Source of the DNA: Liquidambar formosana
Lineage: Eukaryota; Streptophyta; Magnoliopsida; Saxifragales; Altingiaceae
Direction: 5' to 3'
Length of the DNA stretch: 64,000 nucleotides
Assembly (NCBI GenBank): GCA_039720395.1
Contig: CM077827.1
Span: forward strand, 15,539,615 to 15,603,614
Both the position numbers and the translations under genes were made by a program. This document shows, piece by piece, positions 20,933 through 34,123 of the stretch. Position 1 is the first letter of the stretch. The number at the start of each line of letters is the position of its first letter. The notes below the pieces were generated by a model, which was not told where the DNA came from, ran no database searches, and saw only the letters and a program-made list of their open reading frames with translations.

Positions 20933-23743
20933 TGTCACACCCCATTTTTGCACCACCTTACTAGGGCTCATCATTTCATGCATGTTTTTGTTTTGTTTTT
21001 GAGTCTAGTCACTTGCATTAGTTTTCTAGAGTCACAAGGACAATGGATATGAATTTTGGTTCAAATTGGAGTTGATCTTGAGGGATAATAAGAGCTTTTG
21101 TGACTTGAGGGGCATAATCGTCTTTTAAGTCCCAAACTTTTCATTTGACCTTGGAATGATCTCCAAATTGTCAATTGGAGTTCATATGGATGCATAAGAG
21201 GTATTTTTAGTGTCAATTTGGTAAGTCAATGGCTCGGGATTAAAATGGCTCGATGTAGTTCAAGTTGGTTAATTGACCCTTCCTTGGGTTAGCTCTAATT
21301 GACTCACAATTACCAACCAAATCTTTTCAAATTGACTTTCATTAGTCATCATTTTACCCTCAAAAGTGTTTCATGAAGTTCAATTTTGATATGGCCTGAT
21401 GATGAGTTTAGTGTGGTTATTTACGGATTATCCTTGAAGAATTAGTGCGAATCACAGCATGAGATTTTTGGTTAAAATGAAAAGAAAATTATTTTATTAA
21501 ATTAGCCATTTTTATCATGACACTAACACGTGTACGTATGTGATGAGTGTGTGTACGCACATACGATACATGTGCATGCGTGTTAGCGGTCAGTCTCCCA
21601 ATTTTTATAAAAGACAATTTCCTTTTCCTATTCAGATTAGAAGTCTTTTATCATTATAAAATACCTTTTGATTATTCTCCAAAGAAACCTAGTCCAGGAA
21701 GGAAAGGGAAACTCCAGATTTCAGCTATAAATACTCTCTTAATGTCTTTAAACAAGGGAGGAGAAGAGGGTTTGGAGGGAGTGAAATTCGTCATAATTCA
21801 GCAGCAGATTTTCTGAAAACCAGCAGTCGTATTTTAATCATAACTTTTTCATCCGAAGTCAGAATTTGATGAAATTGGTCTTGTTAGAAAGATAATTCAA
21901 TTCTCTACAACTTTGTATTTCACAAGCTTTGTCCAAATCCAACGTTTTCATACCCAAAAACGCGATTGAAGTTGCTGCTGCTGCAAAGTGACGAAAATCA
22001 CTTTTCTTTTCTCTTGTTCTCTTTTTGTTTTCTATTTCTTTTCAAAGTTGAGTGAGTTTTGATCTCTTTGCTGTGATACCACTTTGACAAAGAGGAGGAT
22101 TCGTGTTGGTTTGATTCACTCTAAAGACCTGAGGAGCCACGAACAATTACAAACACAAGGGGAGCCACTTTATGCATTAATACTTGAGTGTTTGAGAGAG
22201 AATAAGGTATTCTCCTTCTCTATTCAAGCTTAAACTAGGTTTTCATATGGGTTAGGCTTATTGCATCTTAAAGGTAACTTTTTTATCATGTATTAACACT
22301 CTAGCTAGTTAATATACATGGAATATCTATTTTTTATCTACTGTTTAGCATGCTTTAGGGCTGTCCTTTAGGTTTTTAATGCATAGTTATGATTCTTGTG
22401 CTCCTGTTTGTCCTTGTGCTAGGATTAGTGTCATTGCATGTTAGAGTTAGGATTTTCATCATGTTATATTGCTTTAGTTAGTTAATATGCATGATTTAAT
22501 TTCTGTTTAGTTTGGTTTTAGCATGATTAAAGTATGTTTTGTATGTTTTTAAGCATATTTGTGAGTTTAGGGTTTTAGAGTCATTGTTTCGTGTTTGTTT
22601 TCATATAGCATGATAAAGTAGACTTTTTTATTTGGTTTTTCTTCGTGTTTGCTGTATATGTTTTTCATATGGAGTAAACATGATAGTTTTGCATGCATGT
22701 TAGTATGTTTTAGGGTTTTTATGCATGATATGGTTCTAGGAATATGTTAGGACTTATTATTGTTCGCTGTTTTTGCTATTGGCATGCTTAGTGGATGATT
22801 TTAGGTCATAATACTATTCTGTCCAGATTTGCATGTTAGTGTTTTTGCATGGTTTTGAGCACTTGTAAGGGTGCAAATAGGTGTGGTATTTGTCCCATGG
22901 CAAATAGGGCTGCTTATGTCTGAAATGGCTAAATGCTTGGAGCTAATTGCGCTCAGGTAAGTGGGTGTGAAGGTGCCCCAATTCACCTTTCTTCTTAACT
23001 CATTCTCTTCTCCCTATTTAGGGTTAATTTTTAATATGATCCTATGGTTTAATTAGAGGTTTCCTTAACCAACAAAATTCTGGTTTTTATTAAAGTTTCC
23101 ATTTTGTGGATTTCTTTCCTAAAATCAAACTTTCTATCATATTCAACTCTTTTGATCAAATAAGGAAACCTAGGGTTTTAACCATAGGTTTGTATTAGGA
23201 TTTAACCTTAGTTCTAATCGAACTACGTGGACTTTGATCCATGTATTTCGTTGCATGGTACGTAGGCGCTCTTCTTGAGGCTCAAGTCCGTTCTAGGATC
23301 CAAGCATCCTAGGTTTATTTATGTTTTCTTTTCTTCTTTTTCTTTTCTGTTTTTATTTGCTTATTATGCATGGATTGATGAATGAAATATATGATATGCA
23401 TGCAATTCTTGTGATGATATACTTGCTAATTTTTGTATGGAAAGACTTTAATTTAGCCCAAATGAACTGAGAGACCGAAAGGGTGACATGGGTGCCTATA
23501 GGCTTTGCCTAGAACCTTCCCATGTCATAACTTAGCCTCCGAATCCCCGATTTCTTTGGTTTTCAAAAGATTGGTTTTTGCCTTTCCTTTTTTATGGAGT
23601 CATTCAAATTGTTTTCCTAAAACAAACTATTTTTAGGGTTTTCCTTGTTTCCTTTAAAAAATAAGGTGGCGACTCCTTTCCTTTTTCTTTTTCAAACCCA
23701 CTTTCTTTTCAATCCCTCGTGGGCCCAATTTCCAGGGTTCACA
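20933..23743 (+). repeat. 3' LTR of element 1
   Basis: 2811 bp from TGTCACACCCC to GGGTTCACA. The same sequence in reverse forms the 5' LTR of element 2 (27325-31773 less its insertion), which fixes both ends. A TATA box TATAAATA is at 21726-21733 with AT-rich transcribed sequence after it. No gene inside. Confidence 0.92.
21726..21733 (+). promoter_or_regulatory. LTR promoter TATA box (element 1)
   Basis: CTATAAATACTC about 790 bp into the LTR, conserved in element 2's LTR (30973-30980, minus strand). Confidence 0.65.
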
Positions 23744-26448
23744 GGGATGTACTGCTTTATAGAAGAGTAATGGCGTGATGATTCATTCAGCTCTTTCTCA
23801 ATGCATTGGACATAGTCAAACCCAGATAGCGGTATCGCTGCTGATTCGGGTTGTATCTCACATATAGGCACACCTGCGAGTTTCAATTCATAGTCCCCTT
23901 GAAGCGTTACTATGGCTCCTTCATAAGGAAACTTCACCTTTTGATGGAGTGAAGATGGTACAGCCCCAGCAAGATGGATCCAAGGTCGGCCCAACAGCAA
24001 GTTGAAACATGACGGCACATCCAACACTTGGAATTCTACCCTAAATTCAGTGGGTCCCATGATAAGAGGCAAAGTAACTACCCCTATTACTTCTCGGCGG
24101 GTGTTGTCATAAGCTCTTACGGTCTGCCCAGATGGCGTGAAATCAGTGGGTCCCAAACCCGAAACAGTGGCAGTTCGGAGAGGACATACATTCAGTGCGG
24201 ACCCATTGTCGATAAGAACGGTGGGAACCCTCTTCCCCATAGTGTCAACGGTCATATAGAGAGCTTGAGAATGGCTCGGCCCGCTTTTAGGTAGGTCTAC
24301 ATCGGTGAACACGATGGTTGAGTTCTTGGGAGTTGGATTCACCAAATGTACCAATCCCTCGGGGGATGTATCAACAGGCACTTGTATCTGATTCAGCAAT
24401 TTCAGTACGGTCTGTCTATGCTTGTGTGAAGCCATGAGTAAGCCCCAAATAGTGATGTTGGCATTGGTCTTCTTCAGCTGCCTAAGCACTTCATCCTCTT
24501 CTTCTTGCAAGCTAGGACGCCTCTGCCCTTCCAAATCTTCCAACGGATTTTCAGATTCTAGGTGGGGAGGCTTGAAATGACGACCCCCTCTGGTTATATG
24601 GTCCAACTCATCATCGCTAGCCCATATGTCATGTACTTCCTCGGAGTCATTCATCAAGTCATCCCATTCTATCATGTCGATGCTCTCCATCTCTGTCGAC
24701 AAGTCATCCCAACCTGAAGGGACTATCGGCTCATCTGATATCGGACTTGGGCTTGAGTACAGCACATAGTAATCATATTTCCCCGACGCTTCACCTAATA
24801 GGCCAACCTGAGGATCCCCTGCTTCATATCTTTCTTTCAGCTCTTGTTGGATAGATTTCTTTGGCAACAACAAAACCTTTTGGTCAATGAGGTCTTGGAT
24901 GATCTTCTTTAGTATAGAACAAGCCTCGGTGTCATGGCCGGGTGCACGATGGTATTGGCAATATTGGTGAGGGGTTGATGGTCTGGGCTTTGGTGGAAGT
25001 GGCATGATAAGGCTGTTATTGCGGCAAATGGTGAAGAGACGGGTTAAGGTCATGGGGAGCGGAGTGTATTGTCTTATGGGATGGCGAGGGCGAGAGGATT
25101 CAACCCCAATGGCATTTATGGTGTTAGGTGGGGGTGTGTTGTTGTGTGATGGGAGAGGATTACGGGTGACATTTGGACGGGTTGGTGGTGAAATGACTTG
25201 CTTGTCAATGAGGTCTTGGACTTGGTGGCGAAGGCGAATACAGCGATTGGTGGCATGGCCTTTGGATTGATGGTACTTGCAGTACTCATTCTCATTGTAG
25301 CTCTTGGGTAAGGGATTTGGTGGAGGTCTTGGGTCGAGTGGCTTCAATAGGTCACGACTTATGAGCTTTTCAAGGATTCTTTCGAGTGGCATGAATAGGT
25401 CAGTGAATTGGCGAGGTGGGTTGACATCATTGAGAGAAAAGGGTTGGATTGGTTGAGTTATGGTGTTGACCTCGGCATTGTTCTTCCCAGTAAAGTTTGT
25501 CTTGCGACTCCTCACTTCCTCAGTCTTGATTGTCCCATCATTGATAGCATCTTCAACCTGCGTGCCAGCCCCAATGAGAGCTTTGAAATTTGGGAAATAG
25601 TGGGCAAATAGGTGCTTGTGATACACGGGCAGCAGGTTCTTAACCACTAACTGAATTTGGTCCTCCTCATTCGGCCTATCCGTCATTCTCGACGCCTTTT
25701 GTCTCCACCTTGTAATGTAAGCGGAGAAAGTTTCATGAGCCCCTTGCTTGGTAGTTTCTAGGTCCCTTCGAGTAACGTCCACCTCTGTGTTATACTTGTA
25801 GTGCTCTGAAAACTCATTGCATATGTCTTCCCAAGTCCGGGTTCTATTCTCATCCAAGGATAAGAACCATTTCAAAGCAGAAGTGGCCAAGGTTTCATGG
25901 AACATTTGAGCTAAAAGATCGTCAGTAGCCCCTCGAGGGTGCATAGCTCGCACGTACATCTTCAAATGAGTCTTAGGGCAACCCGTCCCATCGAACTTTT
26001 CTAACTCCGGCATCTTGAATTGTAGTGGAATACGAGCCGTTGGAAACAGGGATAGAGTCCACACATCGACCATGTCATCAGCCCTGCGAATCCCTTTTAT
26101 AGTTCTCTCCAATGCTTCTACCTTGCTAGCTAACACGGAATCACTGCTAGAACCTTTCCCCTTGGCTTCCCCTTCTAGGTTGGTGACCTCAGGTTTCGAG
26201 CTACTTTCCCCCCTTGTCTTGGTGTTCTCATTGGATTGAGGTCCCTCTTCGGTGCCAGCCCCATGAGGTATACCCGAGGAATGGGCCTTAGAGCCATTTT
26301 GTTCAAGATCCGCCATCTTCTGTTGGTTCTCTTGAGCCATTTTCAATGCGGTATCGGATGTCTCGGCGGTATGGTCAAGCTTGGCCATGATGGCTTTCAG
26401 GCAAGCCTCAAGGTCAAAGTGCCCCTCACTAGTTCTTTCGTCGGCCAT
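23744..26448 (-). pseudogene. gag-pro: Truncated Gag-protease of element 2
   Basis: Starts at ATG 26446-26448 and follows the element 1 protein closely through Gag, both CX2HX4HX4C knuckles and the protease (VLIDNGSALNVC, LLLGRPWIH) to SSIKQYIP. There element 1's LTR end replaces the rest; the last codons to 23692 are LTR sequence. No stop or frameshift precedes the break. It lacks the C-terminal part, the intron and all of pol. Useful as the undamaged comparison for gag-PR of element 1. Confidence 0.9.
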
Positions 26449-27303
26449 GTCTGTCTGATGGGTAGACTCAACACTCACTAGACGCCCTTGTGGATTGCGG
26501 ATCCAAGCCAGCACGTCTATGGATAGAAAAGTTTTAACCTTTAGCCTAAGGATCTGTCCTAAACCTCCATATTTTCCTTAATGAACTCGGTCTCTACACC
26601 ATGTTCAATTAATTCATTCCTTTTATCCAATTACCTTTACAGGGATCATGGATTAAGGGTATGTTTTAAAGAATAGGGCATAGAGTCCTTCAACTAGGTT
26701 TAATTAATCCCCTAGGACTAGCACATCACAAACATAGCTTTACATCCTATTTCCTTAATTTATTCCTCCTAACACATGGCCTTAACGAAGGCTAGGGTTT
26801 AAAGGTCTATATTAAGGGCATAAGATATAAAGCCTCACACCACAAACACAGTATAGCATCATTACAAACAATTGTGGGTGCATAAAGGTGAGACCGTAGT
26901 GTCCTACAAGTCTGTCTATATGGACTAATGATAAGGGTAGGCTAGGGTCCTTCACTTGCTTGAGCAATCCTTATACCTAACCACATGTGGCATCAGGAAC
27001 GCCGCGTGGGTTCAGCAGTACGTGATTAACTCATTTAATATACCCAAGGGCAAGCCCAAGGGTACTAGGCAAGAGAGGTTGATAGCTTTCGCCCCAACAC
27101 ATGGAATCAGGAAAACCAAGGTTGAGACTAGGCCGATCGTTGGCAAGGATACATCGAGGGACATCGATCCTAGCATGCAAGAGTTTGCGCACACAATGCA
27201 ATAAATGAAAGCACACAATCAAGCGGATGCAATGTGATTGATTTTAATTAAACATAAGAAATTAACCTAGCCCAATTAAACTTTATAGAGTCTAGCCCAC
27301 AAA
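26449..27303 (-). other. Leader of element 2
   Basis: 855 bp between PBS and gag. Only short chance frames on either strand; no conserved product seen. The part next to gag matches bases 1-130 of the window. Confidence 0.75.
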
Positions 27304-27321
27304 TCCCCAGTGGAGTCGCCA
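27304..27321 (-). promoter_or_regulatory. Primer binding site of element 2
   Basis: Minus strand TGGCGACTCCACTGGGGA, three bases from the LTR end. This PBS form is the one I recall for Ogre/Tat elements (reported as tRNA-Arg); tRNA identity not verified. Confidence 0.8.
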
Positions 27322-28386
27322 AACTGTGAACCCCGGAAATTGGGCCCACGAGGGATTGAAAAGAAAGTGGGTTTGAAAAACAAAAAAGAAAGGAGTCGCC
27401 ACCTTATTTTTTAAAGGAAACAAGGAAAACCCTAAAAATCAGGTTGTTTTAGGAAAACAATTTGAATGACTCCATAAAAAAAGGAAAGGCAAAAACCAAT
27501 CTTTTGAAAACCAAAGAAATCGGGGATTCGGAGGCTAAGTTATGACATGGGAAGGTTCTAGGCAAAGCCTATAGGCACCCATGTCACCCTTTCGGTCTCT
27601 CAGTTCATTTGGGCTAAATTAAAGTCTTTCCATACAAAAATCAGCAAGTATATCATCACAAGAATTGCATGCATATCATATATTTCATTCATCCATCCAT
27701 GCATAATAAGCAAATAAAAACAGAAAATAAAAAGAAGAAAAGAAAACATAAATAAACCTAGGATGCTTGGATCCTAGAACGGACTTGAGCCTCACGAAGA
27801 GCGCCTATGTACCATGCAACGAAATACATGGATCAAAGTCCACGTAGTTCGATTAGAACTAAGGTTAAATCCTAATACAAACCTATGGTAAAAACCCTAG
27901 GTTTCCTTATTTGATCAAAAGAGTTGAATTTGATAGAAAGTTTGATTTTAGGAAAGAAATCCACAAAATGGAAACTTTAATAAAAACCAGAATTTTGTTG
28001 GTTAAGGAAACCTCTAATTAAACCATAGGACTTGTATTAAAAATTAACCCTAGATAGGGAGAAGAGAATGAGTTAAGAAGAAAGGTGAATTGGGGCACCT
28101 TCACACCCACTTACCTGAGCGCAATTAGCTCCAAGCATTTAGCCATTTCAGACATAAGCAGCCCTATTTGCCATAGGACAAATACCACACCTATTTGCAC
28201 CCTTACAAGTGCTCAAAACCATGCAAAAACACTAACATGCAAATCTGGACAGAATAGTATTATGGCCTAAAAATCATCCACTAAGCATGCTAACAGCAAC
28301 ACAGCGAACAATAATAAGTCCTAGCATATTCCTAGAACCATATCATGCATAAAAACCCTAAAACATACTAACATGCATGCAAAACT

Positions 28387-30044
28387 TGTTAGGATTATGC
28401 CCTAGAGCCAATCATAGAGATGATTGTTTAGGGATTAGGAACAATCATTTGATTTCATTTATGTATGTCACATTTATTATTGATTTAATAAAAGGGCTTA
28501 TTCTATTATGTTTATATGCATCATTTATATTTATGTAATATGTCCATGGAGTTAGAGTTGAGAATATGGAATTACAAAGAGTTGTAATTTTGAGACTGTA
28601 GATATATCTCTGTACTAAACTCCTAAAGCATTCCTAGTTGAAGGTTCACTATGATGGACAATAATGAACCATAGGACTAGCACTTGTTAGGTTGACTCTA
28701 TAGGAGGATAGCTAGTCTCAAGCTATTTGTGTGGAGACACTACAACCAACAAGTGGGTGCCTATTACGAGAATAGGTACACTGAATGTGACCAAAGATAT
28801 GAGATAAACTGAATGGAGTTTTTTCTTACCTGTCAATCAGTTTCTCATTGTTATAGTGGTACAAGTAATCCTTAGACCTGAGACACCATAGTTGTCTTAT
28901 GCATGTAGCTTTAGAAGTTTGATAACACTAAGTGCAAATCCTATTCATGGGTTTGTAAAGGTGTTCATTGGCCCTACTGCTATGTGCATGAAGGCATGTG
29001 AGTGATCAACAAGGGATCCATCACTCTCAGGAAAAAGAGAGAGAATGTCTCATATAGCATTCATAATATAACTCATTAAATCCATGGCCATGGTAGGATG
29101 AATATGAAAAGAGTTTCATGAGTTCATCAATGAGTTGATATTCATGATTGAGTATAAAGTAATTAAACTAGGGACTTGACAGACTTCCATGTCCTATTAG
29201 TTTAATTGGAGACATTGTGTTGAAGGAAGGATGCAATTGTAACCTATAAACTATAACAGAAGGGTTCTTTGTAATTGACTATTCACCTCATTAAGGACCA
29301 CACCATGAGCCATATGCTAGGTGTTACTCATGGTTAGTAGAAGCCCTAATTGATATAAGTGAGTTATAATCAATTAGGGAATTGGAAGGAGTTCCAATTA
29401 GACCCTAAATGGAAAGAGTTCCATTGTGCACACCTCGTGCTATTCCTACTACTTGATGATGTGAACCCAATGGGTCACACACTGATTATGCAAGAAGGGC
29501 TTTAAAGTCTATGAGAGAAAAGGTTTTAGTGAATAAAGAATAGTTCTTTATAGGCCTATTTGTATTTGATACAAATAATAGGGGTTAAAGTGCAATTAAG
29601 TGTAATTACACATAACCCTATTAGGGTTTCTTCCCCATGGCTAGCCCCCTTTAGTGGGCTGCCTATATAAGTCACACTTATGTGTGACATGGCATAATAG
29701 GCTTGCACAATAAACCCTAGCCGTCCAGCCCCTTGGAGGCTCTCTTCTCTCTCTCTCTCTTCTCCACCTCTAGCAACAACAAGGAAGAAGAAAGAAAGGA
29801 CTTGAAGCTCTAGCTAGGTGTGGATACCGTTGGAGGCAGCACACTTGGGCTGCTCATTCACCGCTGTCCGGAATCAAAGCTTGGAGCAAAAAGGAGAAGA
29901 CAAAAATTCTGTAAGTGTTCTAACCCTCTTTGTAGTTAGGGTTTGATTTTGTGTTATGCATAGTTAGATTCATGGGATTGGGAATCGCAGGGAAAATTTT
30001 TATATTCCACCTTTGTATTTTTCCCTCTTGATCGATTCCCAACA
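28387..30044 (+). repeat. Solo Copia (Angela-like) LTR in the LTR of element 2
   Basis: 1658 bp, TGTTAGGATTATGCC to GATTCCCAACA, with AAACT on both sides (28382-28386, 30045-30049). No PBS or internal sequence follows, so the two LTRs of the original element recombined. Confidence 0.95.
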
Positions 30045-30972
30045 AAACTATCATGTTTACTCCATATGAAAAACATATACAGCAAACACGAAGAAAAACC
30101 AAATAAAAAAGTCTACTTTATCATGCTATATGAAAACAAACACGAAACAATGACTCTAAAACCCTAAACTCACAAATATGCTTAAAAACATACAAAACAT
30201 ACTTTAATCATGCTAAAACCAAACTAAACAGAAATTAAATCATGCATATTAACTAACTAAAGCAATATAACATGATGAAAATCCTAACTCTAACATGCAA
30301 TGACACTAATCCTAGCACAAGGACAAACAGGAGCACAAGAATCATAACTATGCATTAAAAACCTAAAGGACAGCCCTAAAGCATGCTAAACAGTAGATAA
30401 AAAATAGATATTCCATGTATATTAACTAGCTAGAGTGTTAATACATGATAAAAAAGTCACCTTTAACATGCAATAAGCCTAACCCATATGAGAACCTAGT
30501 TTAAGCTTGAATAGAGAAGAGAATACCTTAGGAAGTGGCTCCCCTTGTGTTTGTAATTGTTCGTGGCTCCTCAGGTCTTTAGAGTGAATCAAACCAACAC
30601 GAATCCTCCTCTTTGTCAAAGTGGTATCACAGCAAAGAGATCAAAACTCACTCAACTTTGAAAAGAAATAGAAAACAAAAAGAGAACAAGAGAAAAGAAA
30701 AAGTGATTCTCGTCACTTTGCAGCAGCAGCAACTTCAATCGCGTTTTTGGGTATGAAAACGTTGGATTTGGACAAAGCTTGTGAAATACAAAGTTGTAGA
30801 TAATTGAATTAGCTTTCTAAAAAGACCAATTTCATCAAAGTCTGACTTCGGATGAAAAAGTTATGATTAAAATACGACTGCTGGTTTTCAGAAAATCTGC
30901 TGCTGAATTATGACGAATTTCACTCCCTCCAAACCCTCCTCTCTTCTCCTTTGTTTAAAGACATTAAGAGAG

Positions 30973-30980
30973 TATTTATA
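30973..30980 (-). promoter_or_regulatory. LTR promoter TATA box (element 2)
   Basis: TATAAATA on the minus strand, same place as in the LTR of element 1. Confidence 0.62.
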
Positions 30981-31773
30981 GCTGAAATCTGGAGTTTCCC
31001 TTTCCTTCCTGGACTAGGTTTCCTTGGAGAATAATCAAAAGGTATTTTATAATGATAAAAGACTTCTAATCTGAATAGGAAAAGGAAATTGTCTTTTATA
31101 AAAATTGGGAGACTGACCGCTAACACGCATGCACATGTATCGTATGTGCGTACACACACTCATCACATACGTACACGTGTTAGTGTCATGATAAAAATGG
31201 CTAATTTAATAAAATAATTTTCTTTTCATTTTAACCAAAAATCTCATGCTGTGATTCGCACTAATTCTTCAAGGATAATCCGTAAATAACCACACTAAAC
31301 TCATCATCAGGCCATATCAAAATTGAACTTCATGAAACACTTTTGAGGGTAAAATGATGACTAATGAAAGTCAATTTGAAAAGATTTGGTTGGTAATTGT
31401 GAGTCAATTAGAGCTAACCCAAGGAAGGGTCAATTAACCAACTTGAACCACATCGAGCCATTTTAATCCCGAGCCATTGACTTACCAAATTGACACTAAA
31501 AATACCTCTTATGCATCCATATGAACTCCAATTGACAATTTGGAGATCATTCCAAGGTCAAATGAAAAGTTTGGGACTTAAAAGACGATTATGCCCCTCA
31601 AGTCACAAAAGCTCTTATTATCCCTCAAGATCAACTCCAATTTGAACCAAAATTCATATCCATTGTCCTTGTGACTCTAGAAAACTAATGCAAGTGACTA
31701 GACTCAAAAACAAAACAAAAACATGCATGAAATGATGAGCCCTAGTAAGGTGGTGCAAAAATGGGGTGTGACA

Positions 31774-33019
31774 CCTGTCAATCAGTTTCTCATTGTTATA
31801 GTGGTACAAGTAATCCTTAGACCTAAGACACCATGGTTGTCTTATACATGTAGCTTTAGAAGTTTGATAACACTAAGTGCAGATCCTATTCAGGGGTCTA
31901 TAAGAGTGTTCATTGGCCCTACTGCTATGTGTGTGAAGGCATGTGAGTGATCAACAAGGAATCCATCACTCTCAAGAAAAAGAGAGTGAATGTCTCATAC
32001 AATATTCATTGAATATAACTCATTAAATCCATGGGCCCATGGTAGAATGAATATGGAAAGGAGTTTCCATAAGTTCATCATTGAGTTGATATTAATGAAT
32101 GAGTATAAAGTAATTGAACTAGGGACTTGACAGACTTCCATGTCCTATTAGTTCAATTGGAGACATTGTGTTGATGGAAGGATGGAATTGTAACCTGTAA
32201 ACTATAACAGAAGGGTTCTTTGTAAATGACTATTCACCTCATTAAGGACCACACCATGAGCCATATGCTAGGTGTTACTCATGGTTAGTAGAAGCCCTAA
32301 TTGATATAAATGAGTTATAATCAATTAGGGAATTGAAAGGAGTTTCAATTAGACCCTTAATGGAAAGTGTTCCATTGTGCACAACTTATGCTGTTCCTAC
32401 TACTTGATGATGTGAAACCAATGGGTCACACACTGATCATGCTAAGAGAGCTTGATAGTCTATGAGAGAAAGAGTATAAGTGAATAAAGAATTGTTCTTA
32501 AGGGGCAAATTTATATAGGATATAAATTTAGAGGGGCTATTGTGTAATTAGGAGTAATTACACAAAACCCATTAGGGTTAGAAGACCCCCCTAGTTGGAG
32601 GCTATTTAAAGCCTTTTATGATGTGATGACATCATCACTTGAAGCACTCTTGGAGGCTCCCAAGTGTTGGCCGAAAATTTCACCTCTTTCTCTCTCTCTC
32701 CTCTCTTCTCCTACTCTAGCATCAACAAGGGAAAGAAGGAAAGGACATCAAGCTCTAGCTAGGTGTGGATACTGTTGGAGGCAGTACACTTGGGCTGCTC
32801 ATTCACCGCTGTCCAGAGACAAAGCTTGGAGCAAAAAGGAGAAGAAAAAGCTTGGAGCATAAAGGAGAAGACTTGTTCAACTGTAAGTACCCTAACTCTC
32901 TTGGTAGTTAGGTTTATGGTTTTTGTATTAAGCATAATTAAGATTCATGGGTTTGGGAATCATAAGAAAAATTTTAAATTCCGCCTTTGTATTTTTCCTC
33001 TCTAGTTTGATTCCCAACA
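31774..33019 (+). repeat. 3' part of an older Copia LTR, target of element 2
   Basis: Begins inside the LTR at CCTGTCAATCAG and runs to GATTCCCAACA at 33019. It is more divergent than the other copies, as in the promoter part near 32600. No PBS follows, so it is a solo LTR or a 3' LTR. The 5' part should lie beyond element 2. Confidence 0.88.
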
Positions 33020-34109
33020 CACACAACCTGGAGGATTCAACCTTGAAAGTAAAAGAAAGAAAAAGAAGCCTACTGCGCCTCATATCAAGAGCGTGTAAGG
33101 GCCGTAGCTGTGAAGACAAAGAAAAAAAGAGCCTTCTGCGCCTCATATCAAGAGCGTGTAGGGGCCGTAGCCGTGGAAACAAGAAGAGGTTAGTGTAAAT
33201 AATATGCATGCATGCATGAACCTAACCTTGCCAAATTTGATTTTGTTTAAACATCATCTCAACCTTTTGGTATACTTAAATTTCCATTCCACACATCATA
33301 TATGCAAACTCACATGCTATAAAAGAAAATGAAAATGGGTGCTAGCAACCTATTTGGAAGGGTTTGCAAGCATTGGGTGGTTTAGGGTTTTCCTGCCTTT
33401 AACCCACCATACAAGGGTTGGTCCCTCCACGACATGTGTTAGAAGACCCAGGTACGTACTCGGGCTAAGGTAGGGAAGGTGACAATCACATGTTAAGGCT
33501 ACAAGAATAACGGTAAACTTAATAGGAAATTTTAAACTAGAAAGCTTAGGAATAAAAGGGGAAGCTCACCTAGTGTAGGTGATTTCACCTTAGCTTTGAC
33601 CAAGTTAGGCCTAAGTGCTTGAAATCCTCCTTTGAGAAGCTCCTTTGATGATTCCAAGTGTGTTTGGAAAGTGATGGAGTGAAATAGGGAAGGAAAGTGG
33701 GGTAACAGTGAAGTTACCAGTCAGCAGAAGTGAAGTTGCCACTCAACAGATATGCAATTGACAGTCCTTCTGTAGTAAAACTGCAGCAGAATTTGTGTCC
33801 TTCTTATGCCATCCAAATGGAACTTGGATGGTTCAAGCCTAGGATTTTCCTTCAAGAACAGCCCCCAAATATGTGTGAGAGGGTTCTTGAGAGGATGTGT
33901 GGTGGATTTCTTCTTGTGGTGGATGGAATTGGATTGGATTTTTGGGTTGGATGGATTAGTGTTTAGGATGGTTTTCTTTTGATGGAAGGATTAGTGTATG
34001 GGTTAGTGTGAGGATGAAATGACTAAGGGCTTCCTAATTGTGTGTGGGAAAGATGTAATGAGGCTAAGGATTAGAGGTTTTGCGAATTGGCTCTTAATTC
34101 ATAAAAATG

Positions 34110-34123
34110 GGGGCTATTTATAG
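34110..34123 (-). promoter_or_regulatory. LTR promoter TATA box of element 3
   Basis: Minus strand CCTATAAATAGCCCC, a strong plant core promoter match, downstream of the U3 tandem repeats in element sense. Confidence 0.62.

Larger units (their letters stand above)
1..23743 (+). mobile_element. Ogre/Tat-type Ty3/Gypsy retrotransposon, element 1 (5' LTR outside window)
   Basis: In order on the + strand: leader, gag-PR (131-3184), short intron, RT-RNase H (3371-5611), INT (to 6730), an antisense gene (minus strand, ending at 7052), a hairpin tandem array and a 3' LTR ending at 23743. The domain order PR-RT-RH-INT makes it Ty3/Gypsy. The intron, the double RNase H region and the antisense gene are known traits of the Tat/Ogre lineage. 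A Copia element (8266-18268) is nested inside. The base after the LTR (23744) begins antisense gag-PR of a sister element, so element 1 inserted into element 2; the expected 5-bp target duplication would be GGGAT (23744-23748), but its partner is off window. Reading frames carry one nonsense codon and one catalytic substitution, so it is fairly young but defective. Confidence 0.9.
23744..31773 (-). mobile_element. Ogre/Tat-type element 2 (same family as element 1), 5' portion only
   Basis: Minus strand: 5' LTR (ends 31773 and 27325), PBS, leader and gag-PR, cut at 23744 where element 1 begins. Its RT-INT half should lie beyond the unseen left end of element 1. The right flank (CCTGT, 31774-31778) is inside a Copia LTR, its target. 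Opposite LTR orientations here come from two nested elements, not from an inverted LTR pair of one element. Confidence 0.88.
27325..31773 (-). repeat. 5' LTR of element 2, interrupted by a solo Copia LTR
   Basis: Same LTR as 20933-23743 in reverse: TGTGAACCCC at 27325 to GGGTGTGACA at 31773. It continues cleanly across the insertion 28387-30044. TATA box at 30973-30980. No gene inside. Confidence 0.9.

Noticed and set aside
26956..27204. 82-codon + strand frame in the leader of element 2
   Set aside because: No recognisable domain and antisense to the leader; the same region in reverse gives other chance frames.
20933..31773. Two copies of one LTR in opposite orientation, looking like a giant inverted repeat or a self-integration product
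   Set aside because: Element 1 has its own internal region left of 20933 and its LTR ends exactly at 23743 inside antisense gag-PR, so two nested elements of one family in opposite orientation explain it.
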